Below, piece after piece: positions 16,018 through 21,882 of a stretch of DNA of 21,882 nucleotides. A program made the translations under genes and the position numbers. How positions within the stretch are numbered: position 1 is the stretch's first letter; every line of letters begins with the position of its first letter. Origin of the DNA: an uncultured Saprospirales bacterium (GTDB lineage: Bacteria; Bacteroidota; Bacteroidia; Chitinophagales; Saprospiraceae). The DNA lies in assembly GCA_937926355.1 (NCBI GenBank), contig CALAZP010000285.1, positions 1 to 21,882 of the forward strand. The letters are read 5' to 3'. The notes under the pieces were generated by a model that did not search any database, had not been told where the DNA came from, and worked only from the letters and a program-made list of their open reading frames with translations.

Positions 16018-16070
16018 TAAATAAATAACCCCAAATTAAAACCTTAGTTTTATCTGGGGTTATTTATTTA
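16018..16070 (-). terminator. Long two-part hairpin between secDF and the OmpA-family gene
   Basis: A perfect 16-bp inverted repeat (16018-16033 with 16055-16070) encloses an inner 6-bp stem (TAAAAC 16037-16042 with GTTTTA 16047-16052) and a 4-base loop, separated by a small AAT/TC internal loop. Read on the minus strand, the CCCCA/TGGGG core is followed by the U-rich run TTATTTATTTAAATT, so it can terminate secDF transcription. The outer arm ends only 11 bases before the ATG of the next gene, so it could also act in that gene's leader. Confidence 0.75.
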
Positions 16071-16099
16071 GGAGATTTACCATTCGGTAAAAGAAACCT

Positions 16100-19000
16100 T
16101 TATGCTTTAGCGGCTGCCTTTGAAAATCCCTTTCCGCTGGCGTTACCTGCCTTAACTTTTAAGTCTTTACTTAAATCTGAAAGAACAGGAGTAGCGATAA
16201 ATACGGATGAGTAGGTACCTACAATGATTCCTATAAGCAATGCAAAAGAAAATCCTTTGATGCTAGATCCTCCAAAAGTGAATAATATCGCTACAACTAA
16301 CAGCGTGGTCAAAGAAGTAATAATAGTTCTGCTCACCGTACTATTAATCGCTTTATTAATCACCTCTGTCTTGTCATTCTTCGTATAAATATTTAAGAAT
16401 TCCCTTACCCTATCAAAGATGACAACAGTGTCATTAATAGAGTAACCTATAACTGTTAAAATTGCAGCAATAAATGCTTGATCAATTTCTAGGGAAAATG
16501 GAAGAATGCCATGTCCAAGAGAGAATATGGAGAGCACTATTAAAGTATCGTGAAATAATGCAGCTACGGCTCCAATACTGTATTGCCATTTGCTAAATCT
16601 TATAAAGATGTATAAGAAAATTAACAGAAGAGCAAATATAGCTGCATAATAGGCACTGACTTTTATGTCATCAGCTATGATTGGGGTTACCTTACTTGAA
16701 CTGGTCACGTGGGTTCCTGTACCATCCGGATCTTTGAAGTTTTCAAAATTAATATCAGATGACATCATTTCATTTACTCCAAGGTAGAGTGCCTCCATAA
16801 CCAAGTCAGCGGCATTTGCATCTGTATTATCCACCTGATAGTCTGTAACGACGTTATAGGTGTTCTCAGTATCTACTGCCTTTACAATCGGAGTGTTTCC
16901 ATCAAAAGCAGTTGTTAGAGCGGCTCTAAGATTCTCTGCACTTACTTCTTCCCCTTCAAAGGTAATGTTGTAAGAATATCCTCCTTTGAAATCGACTCCT
17001 AATTCAAACCCTCTAGTGAAGAAAGAAGCGATACCTGCTAAGATTATGACTGAACTGATGATATAGCCCTTTTTTCTCATGCCCAACCAATCAATATTAA
17101 GGTTAGCAAAGGCATTTTGAGAAATAGAAGAATTGAATTTTATGTTTTTGTTTTTGGTCCACCAATCTATAATCAATCGCCCTACAAGAACGGCAGTAAA
17201 TAAAGAAGATATTACTCCAATAAGCAATACTACTGCAAAACCCTTAATGGGACCTAAACCAAAGTAGGCTAGAACAAAGGCTGTTAAAATGGTGGTGACG
17301 TTAGCATCAACAATTGCGGAATAGGAATTATTAAAGCCATCTTGAATGGCCATCATTAGCGATTTGCCTTCTCTCATTTCTTCCCTTACGCGCTCGAAAA
17401 TAATTACGTTGGCATCCACTGCCATACCTATGGTAAGCACAATTCCAGCGATACCAGGTAAAGTTAAAACAGTACCAAATGAAGCTAGTGCTGCAAAAAT
17501 GAAGAATAAGTTTAATAATAATGCAATGATAGATACAATACCAGCTCCACCGTAATAAAGGATCATGAAAACCAAAACAATGGAAAATCCGATTACTAAA
17601 GCAGCAATACTTTTATTAATGTTCTCCTGACCTAAGGATGGTCCTACTAGAGACTCTTGTATAATTCTAGTTTCAGCTGGCAGTTTTCCTACTTGCAGAA
17701 TATTCGCTAAATCCTTGGCCTCTTGGATGTCTCCCACTCCGGTAATTTGTGAGTCTCCAGTAGTTATTGGATTGATAACTCTAGGGGCGGATACCACTTC
17801 ATCATCTAATAAAATGGCAATTTCTCTATTATTGTCTTGTGCCGCTTTTGTGGTCATTTGACCCCATATTTTAGTTCCCGTATTGTCCATTTTTAGAGAT
17901 ACAGTAACTGCATTGGTCATAGGATCTGGTTGAGCACGAGCATCAGTGACATGATCACCAGTTAATGGAGCTTTTTCAGTTCCTCTTTCCAGTTTTATGG
18001 CATACAATTCATAACGGTCAGTAACCTCTCCGGTTTGGAAATCCTTAAATGGATCTTTTGCCCAATGAAATCTTAAATCTGGAGGAAACAAGGAAGCTAC
18101 CTCTCTTTTCGCTAATAATTCATCAACAGTACCTCGCTTGTTCTTATCGGCAAGGCCCATAACAGCTAATCCATACTGACCAGTGGTGTTGACTGTTAAA
18201 TTGCTAAATAGGGGACCAGCATTATTTAATGTCTGGTCAAATATCGTATCTATAGACACTACGGTACCTCTATCTTCATTCCCCAATGAATCAATAGCAT
18301 AGGTGGTGTCTATTCTCAAAATTTCTGGAGTCAAATCAGTACCCATAGTTGAGGCTAGCTTTTCGTTTGCCTCAACCATAGCAGCTTGAATACCTGGGTC
18401 TGATATACGGTATACATTTTTGAATTCTAGCTTAGCAGCTGCTTGCAAAAAAGACCTTGCCCGTTCTGGATTATCTATTCCAGGCAACTCCACTAAAATC
18501 AAATCTCTATTTTGATCCAATGAAACATTAGGTTGGGTTACCCCCAATTTATCAATACGCTCTTTCAATAATTTGAAAGTTAAATCCACAGTCTCATCTG
18601 CCTTTTCTCGGATAATCCGGACTACCTCTCCATCGCTAGTTTCAAAGTTTATTTGATCTCTTAAAGCTTCGTTACGTGCAAAAATAGCAGCCAAACTTTT
18701 TCCTTCAGCATTCCTTCTATATGCTTCCGCAAAAAGAGTTACGTAATCAGTTTGTGCGTTTTTCAAAGCTTCATCTGCTTCTTCTAACGCTGTCAAAAAG
18801 GTAGGCTCTTTGCTCTCGTTTGATAATGCTTTCAAAAATCCTTTTAAATCAACTTGAAGCAATACACTCATTCCACCCTTCAAATCCAAGCCTAAAGCCA
18901 ATTGCTGAGATTTTAGCTCTTGATAGGTGTATGTCTTCAAATAGGGAATGGTAAATACCACTTCAGATGAAATGCTATCCAAATAGGCTGTTCTGGCCGC

Positions 19001-19168
19001 TTTATAAACATCTCTTTTTTCTTCTTCATTTACATTTGCCGCTGCCGCGATTGCTGTCTCCTCTGCTTCCTTTTCTACCTTGTTAGTCGGTAACAGAAAC
19101 ATGTACTGAACCAATGTTACAATGGCCATTACAACAAGGAAGAACTTCACGATACCTTTGCCTTGCAT
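16100..19168 (-). CDS. secDF: Protein translocase accessory fusion SecDF
   Basis: SecD and SecF use the proton gradient to help pull proteins through SecYEG. Here both are in one 1022-residue polypeptide, as is usual in Bacteroidota. SecD part: TM1 at about 7-27, the LGLDLKGGMSVLLQVD motif at 92-107, a large periplasmic P1 domain to about 520, then five membrane segments containing DANVIIFERVREE near 590. SecF part: TM near 700, GVDFKGGYSYNITF near 725, a short periplasmic domain, then membrane helices with GYSINDTVVIFDRVRE near 912. Duplicated D..VVIF(E/D)RVRE signatures mark the two halves. Start ATG 19168 lies 40 bases after a full TAnnTTTG match. A strong hairpin follows the stop. Confidence 0.97.
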   Translation of the reverse strand: MQGKGIVKFFLVVMAIVTLVQYMFLLPTNKVEKEAEETAIAAAANVNEEEKRDVYKAARTAYLDSISSEVVFTIPYLKTYTYQELKSQQLALGLDLKGGMSVLLQVDLKGFLKALSNESKEPTFLTALEEADEALKNAQTDYVTLFAEAYRRNAEGKSLAAIFARNEALRDQINFETSDGEVVRIIREKADETVDLTFKLLKERIDKLGVTQPNVSLDQNRDLILVELPGIDNPERARSFLQAAAKLEFKNVYRISDPGIQAAMVEANEKLASTMGTDLTPEILRIDTTYAIDSLGNEDRGTVVSIDTIFDQTLNNAGPLFSNLTVNTTGQYGLAVMGLADKNKRGTVDELLAKREVASLFPPDLRFHWAKDPFKDFQTGEVTDRYELYAIKLERGTEKAPLTGDHVTDARAQPDPMTNAVTVSLKMDNTGTKIWGQMTTKAAQDNNREIAILLDDEVVSAPRVINPITTGDSQITGVGDIQEAKDLANILQVGKLPAETRIIQESLVGPSLGQENINKSIAALVIGFSIVLVFMILYYGGAGIVSIIALLLNLFFIFAALASFGTVLTLPGIAGIVLTIGMAVDANVIIFERVREEMREGKSLMMAIQDGFNNSYSAIVDANVTTILTAFVLAYFGLGPIKGFAVVLLIGVISSLFTAVLVGRLIIDWWTKNKNIKFNSSISQNAFANLNIDWLGMRKKGYIISSVIILAGIASFFTRGFELGVDFKGGYSYNITFEGEEVSAENLRAALTTAFDGNTPIVKAVDTENTYNVVTDYQVDNTDANAADLVMEALYLGVNEMMSSDINFENFKDPDGTGTHVTSSSKVTPIIADDIKVSAYYAAIFALLLIFLYIFIRFSKWQYSIGAVAALFHDTLIVLSIFSLGHGILPFSLEIDQAFIAAILTVIGYSINDTVVIFDRVREFLNIYTKNDKTEVINKAINSTVSRTIITSLTTLLVVAILFTFGGSSIKGFSFALLIGIIVGTYSSVFIATPVLSDLSKDLKVKAGNASGKGFSKAAAKA

Positions 19169-19207
19169 AGTTTTATTCTTTTTTTAACTCGTTTAAAAAA
19201 AACTTCG

Positions 19208-19215
19208 CAAATATA
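19208..19215 (-). promoter_or_regulatory. Bacteroidota-type -7 element for secDF
   Basis: On the minus strand this reads TATATTTG, a full match to TAnnTTTG followed by CG, located in the 73-bp gap between the dehydrogenase stop and the secDF start. It predicts a leader of about 33 bases. It implies that secDF has its own promoter even though the dehydrogenase lies upstream on the same strand. No convincing -33 element was seen. Confidence 0.55.
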
Positions 19216-19241
19216 GTCGTTTTGGTAAACTTTTCACTTTT

Positions 19242-20171
19242 TTATAAAAGAGACCTTACGTTTTCTAGAGTAATTTCCATTAGTTTTTGTCGGGCTTCTA
19301 TACTTGTCCATGCAATATGCGGAGTTAAGGTGCAAAATGGATTAGAAAATAAGGGATGATGGGGTGCTGGAGGTTCTTCATTAAGCACATCTAAACCAGC
19401 GGCAAATAATTTTCTTTCCCTAAGCGCTTGATCCAAATCCGATTCAACAATCAATCCTCCTCTAGCTGTATTGATCAGTATGCTACTGGGTTTCATCAGA
19501 CTTAACAAGCAATAATCAACGACTCCAGCATTAGATGAAGTTAAAGGGGCATGCAAACTTATAATATCTGCTGTAGAAAAAAGGTCATCAATACTTTCAG
19601 CTTTGATTTTTTCAGGAATGGATTGACCTCCAGGTCTTCCAAGAGCTAAAATTTTCATTCCAAATGCCTTTCCGATCTCTCCAACTTTTTTTCCAATCGT
19701 ACCGTAACCGTATATTCCAAGGGTTTTTCCAGCTAACTCACTCATAGGATGTAGCCAATAACAAAAATCTTTTTGTTTGGACCAATCTCCAGCTTTTACA
19801 CTATGGTCGTGAATATCAATCCTTAATAATAGGTGTAATGCTAATCCAAAAACCATCTGAGCTACGGAGTCTGTGCTGTAGCCTCTTGCATTAAGAATGG
19901 GAATATTCCTAAGTTCGGCAGCTTTTGTATCTATAATATTTGTACCGGTTGCTGTAACGATGATCCCTTGTAAATTTGGAAGCCGATCCATCATCTCCGG
20001 AGTAATTCCTGCTTTATTTGTTAATAGAATATGTGCATCTTTTGCCCGTTCTAATATTTGATTCGGTTGTGTTCTTTCATATATGGTGGTTGAGCCCAAT
20101 TTTTGTAAAGGCTCCCAACTTAAATCACCGGGATTAAGGGTGTATCCATCTAAAACAACTATGTTCTTCAT
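19242..20171 (-). CDS. D-isomer-specific 2-hydroxyacid dehydrogenase (glycerate/hydroxypyruvate type)
   Basis: This family reversibly reduces 2-keto acids such as hydroxypyruvate or glyoxylate to D-2-hydroxyacids with NAD(P)H. The 309-residue protein has a substrate-binding domain at 1-100 and about 288-309, and a central Rossmann domain with GYGTIG at 155-160. The catalytic triad is R237 (NTARGG), E266 (NEEPP) and H285 (TPHIAW), with the expected 29-residue R-to-E spacing. At the end of the second Rossmann strand, where NAD-dependent members carry Asp, the sequence is LGRPGG (G178-R179), as in NADPH-preferring glyoxylate/hydroxypyruvate reductases, so NADPH is the likely cofactor. Start is ATG 20171, 14 bp from the divergent small gene. 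The exact substrate is not determined. Confidence 0.93.
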   Translation of the reverse strand: MKNIVVLDGYTLNPGDLSWEPLQKLGSTTIYERTQPNQILERAKDAHILLTNKAGITPEMMDRLPNLQGIIVTATGTNIIDTKAAELRNIPILNARGYSTDSVAQMVFGLALHLLLRIDIHDHSVKAGDWSKQKDFCYWLHPMSELAGKTLGIYGYGTIGKKVGEIGKAFGMKILALGRPGGQSIPEKIKAESIDDLFSTADIISLHAPLTSSNAGVVDYCLLSLMKPSSILINTARGGLIVESDLDQALRERKLFAAGLDVLNEEPPAPHHPLFSNPFCTLTPHIAWTSIEARQKLMEITLENVRSLL

Positions 20172-20185
20172 TTTGTATTATTATA

Positions 20186-20446
20186 TTGAAAAATCTAAAA
20201 TTAAAAATTTTGAAATTCTTACCTGATGTTAAGATTATTTTGGTCGCCTGCGCAACTCTAGGTCTAGCCCCTTTTACTCCAGAACCTCACATTTTGGGAA
20301 AAATGCAATGGATACTTGGAGGAGCAGTTGGTATGCAGCCAATAGATTGGTTTGATTCCCTTCTACATGGTCTTCCATGGATTTTGTTATTCCTATGGCT
20401 ATTTGATTATGTCAAGCGAAAATATTTTGTAACTGCTAAAAAATAA
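20186..20446 (+). CDS. Small two-span membrane protein, conserved in Bacteroidota, function unknown
   Basis: This is an 86-residue protein with a basic N-terminus, a membrane segment at about 14-30 (DVKIILVACATLGLAPF), a short loop PEPHILGKMQWILGGAVGMQPIDWFD, and a second segment at about 61-77 (GLPWILLFLWLFDYV) with a basic tail. From memory, Bacteroidota genomes encode short proteins with the pattern LGLAPF.PEPHI.GK..W..GG..GM.P.DWFD, sometimes annotated as an RND transporter although far too short to be one. That recall supports a real, conserved gene of unknown role. There is no ATG in a suitable position: the frame begins at TTG 20186, with a second TTG at 20210. It is divergent from the dehydrogenase and 51 bp upstream of the secreted-protein gene. 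Confidence 0.78.
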   Translation: MKNLKLKILKFLPDVKIILVACATLGLAPFTPEPHILGKMQWILGGAVGMQPIDWFDSLLHGLPWILLFLWLFDYVKRKYFVTAKK

Positions 20447-20473
20447 AAAGCACTAACTTTTTCTTGTCTGCGT

Positions 20474-20481
20474 TATACTTG
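20474..20481 (+). promoter_or_regulatory. Possible -7 element for the right-end gene
   Basis: TATACTTG differs from TAnnTTTG at one position and lies 16 bases before ATG 20498. If active, transcription would begin near 20488, after or at the alternative ATG 20486, favouring 20498 as the start codon. Confidence 0.28.
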
Positions 20482-20497
20482 GGAAATGATCAGTTGG

Positions 20498-21882
20498 ATG
20501 AAAAAAATACTTCTTGTTATTGGACTTTTGAGCACGTGGATTTCCAGTTATGCTCAATTTATTACGGCTTCTTTGGTAGAGAATTGGAAACTTCAAGGAC
20601 TGCCAGGAGATGATTATAATTTGAATGCTGCCTATGTGTTTTTAATTAATCCACAAGCCCTTAAAACTACTTTTGAAGGGGAAAATCTTCAAAGAAGTGA
20701 AAAGAAAGAAATAGGGCTAAAAAAAGGAGATTTCCCCAGGTATATGTATTTGGCGGTCAATATTCCTAATCCAATGGAATACGGTGAAAAGATAACTATT
20801 CCTCTTATGATTCAGGATATGCGAAACCCAAATCAAATGTCAAGAGTTACTGGCTATGGGGGAAGGGTTTTAGAAAATATACCTGATGCAGTTTTGGCAG
20901 AAGGTGATATTACTGCGAGTATCCAATTTGAAGCTATAAAAGACAATAATACAGTAGAGTTTTGGCAAAAAACAGCTAAAATTTCTATTGATCTTGGAAA
21001 AACTGCTACCTCACTGGTAGCTAATCCTTTAGCTGGTGGCATTTTTACCCTGACTCAACAAATTATACCTCAAGTCAGCAAGGGTTTAAATTCCCTTCAA
21101 GCAGTGGAACAACCAGAAAAAATAAGTAGCGAATTCTTCATCAAACTTTTAAACCAAGAATTAAGCGAAGATTACAAAGAGAAGGTGGTTGGCGCCAATT
21201 TATATAAAATTCATTGGGATGCTGATAAACCGTCAAGAACCAGGTTGATAAGAAAGGATGCTTATCCAAATGTTCAGGCGGTTAAGGATGAAATTACCTT
21301 ATCTAAGACTCCTTTTATTTTAGTGGTGCAAAGTAAATCTGCCTTTACCCCTAACCACAATCAATTGAAAATATCGGAGGAATATTTGAATAATAGTAAA
21401 AATGAATTGACTAAAATCCACAATGAACAAGTAAAAGAACTGGAACGGGATTTTTTAGTTTGCATAGAACAAGCCCTATATGTCAAAGAAGAAGTTGATT
21501 TATTCAAGCGAAGCCTCAATGCAAGATATACAGATTGGTTGGCATACGCCAAAGGTTTGAATGGACTACTTAAGCTGTATAGGTATGCGCATGTATTTTC
21601 CAATGTCCCCGATTATAAGAGATGGTTTCAAACTTTAGAAAGTGAGGTCAGACTTTGGTTTGATAACCCATTATTAGTGCAAGGACTGACAATGACAGAC
21701 CTATTGAATCGCCCTCAGCAGGTAAATGAAAATTTGCAAGATTTGGGAAAGGCTTATGACCAAATTAAACTTTTTGATTTTTTCAGATCTAAAATGGAGG
21801 TTTTGAAAGTTGGAGGAGTGTTACCAGAGGAATTGGAGCAGATGGAAATCAATCAGCGAATTAATAAGTTATTATTTCGATC
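20498..21882 (+). CDS. Unrecognised secreted protein, 5' part (runs off the window)
   Basis: The frame is open from ATG 20498 to the window end: 461 codons and no stop. An in-frame ATG at 20486 would add MISW. The N-terminus MKKILLVIGLLSTWISSYAQ is a clear signal peptide with cleavage likely at YA-Q, so the protein is periplasmic, surface-exposed or secreted. Residues about 20-170 look beta-rich (AAYVFLINPQ, YMYLAVNIPNP, GEKITIPLMIQD). Residues 170-200 include a Gly/Ala-rich hydrophobic stretch (TSLVANPLAGGIFTLTQQI), and a second beta-like part (VVGANLYKIHWDADK, TPFILVVQSKS) extends to about 275. After that it is mainly charged helix, possibly coiled-coil (residues about 285-460). I recognise no family or catalytic motif. 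No lipobox or type IX sorting domain is visible in this part; the C-terminus lies outside. Confidence 0.85.
   Translation, partial: MKKILLVIGLLSTWISSYAQFITASLVENWKLQGLPGDDYNLNAAYVFLINPQALKTTFEGENLQRSEKKEIGLKKGDFPRYMYLAVNIPNPMEYGEKITIPLMIQDMRNPNQMSRVTGYGGRVLENIPDAVLAEGDITASIQFEAIKDNNTVEFWQKTAKISIDLGKTATSLVANPLAGGIFTLTQQIIPQVSKGLNSLQAVEQPEKISSEFFIKLLNQELSEDYKEKVVGANLYKIHWDADKPSRTRLIRKDAYPNVQAVKDEITLSKTPFILVVQSKSAFTPNHNQLKISEEYLNNSKNELTKIHNEQVKELERDFLVCIEQALYVKEEVDLFKRSLNARYTDWLAYAKGLNGLLKLYRYAHVFSNVPDYKRWFQTLESEVRLWFDNPLLVQGLTMTDLLNRPQQVNENLQDLGKAYDQIKLFDFFRSKMEVLKVGGVLPEELEQMEINQRINKLLFR

Noticed and set aside
20445..20462. AAAAAG/CTTTTT inverted repeat after the small membrane gene as a terminator
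   Set aside because: The 6-bp stem is almost all A-T and overlaps the stop codon; it is too weak to call.
20854..21603. Minus-strand open frames opposite the right-end gene
   Set aside because: The plus-strand frame is continuous, starts with a clear signal peptide and covers both; the minus frames are short and without motifs.
1..21882. Mobile elements, CRISPR arrays, tRNA or rRNA genes, phage or defence genes
   Set aside because: No transposase or integrase frame, no spaced direct repeats, and no tRNA-like structure was seen in the short intergenic gaps.

Overview
The window is AT-rich bacterial chromosome from the Bacteroidota, most likely a Cytophagales member such as the Cyclobacteriaceae (the family is an inference). 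Four things point there: FtsZ ends in the Bacteroidota-type tail NSFLHDNVD, SecD and SecF are fused, a DUF3098 gene sits between ftsX and uppP, and several start regions carry the phylum's -7 promoter element TAnnTTTG. It reads as a housekeeping region for cell envelope, division and translation. I see no mobile element, CRISPR array, tRNA or rRNA, and no stretch over 300 bases without a gene.

Layout. (1) 1-1523, plus strand: the 3' part of ftsZ, two AT-rich hairpins, a 91-residue orphan gene and a strong intrinsic terminator. (2) 1646-5696, plus strand: typA, an LptF/LptG-family permease overlapping typA by four bases, and a PAP2 phosphatase. (3) 5688-11032, minus strand, transcribed ftsX, DUF3098, uppP, truB, gpsA, AGCS symporter; spacings run from 30 bp to a 14-bp overlap, so this looks like one operon. 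(4) 11111-14026, plus strand: leuS, divergent from ftsX. (5) 14030-20171, minus strand: a D-2-hydroxyacid dehydrogenase, secDF with its own promoter, a long hairpin, and a four-domain OmpA-family protein resembling the type IX secretion component PorE. (6) 20186-21882, plus strand: a small membrane protein and the 5' part of an unrecognised secreted protein that runs off the window.

Functional themes. FtsZ and FtsX serve division. UppP, and possibly the PAP2 enzyme, recycle undecaprenyl pyrophosphate. GpsA supplies glycerol-3-phosphate for phospholipids. The LptF/G permease moves LPS, SecDF helps export proteins and the OmpA-family protein probably binds peptidoglycan. LeuRS, TruB and TypA serve translation.

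I found no convincing undescribed multi-gene system. The items most worth a second look are the unrecognised secreted protein at the right end, the orphan small gene beside ftsZ, the 53-base near-perfect hairpin just upstream of the PorE-like gene, the enlarged periplasmic region of the LptF/G permease, and the Gly-Arg cofactor signature in the dehydrogenase.
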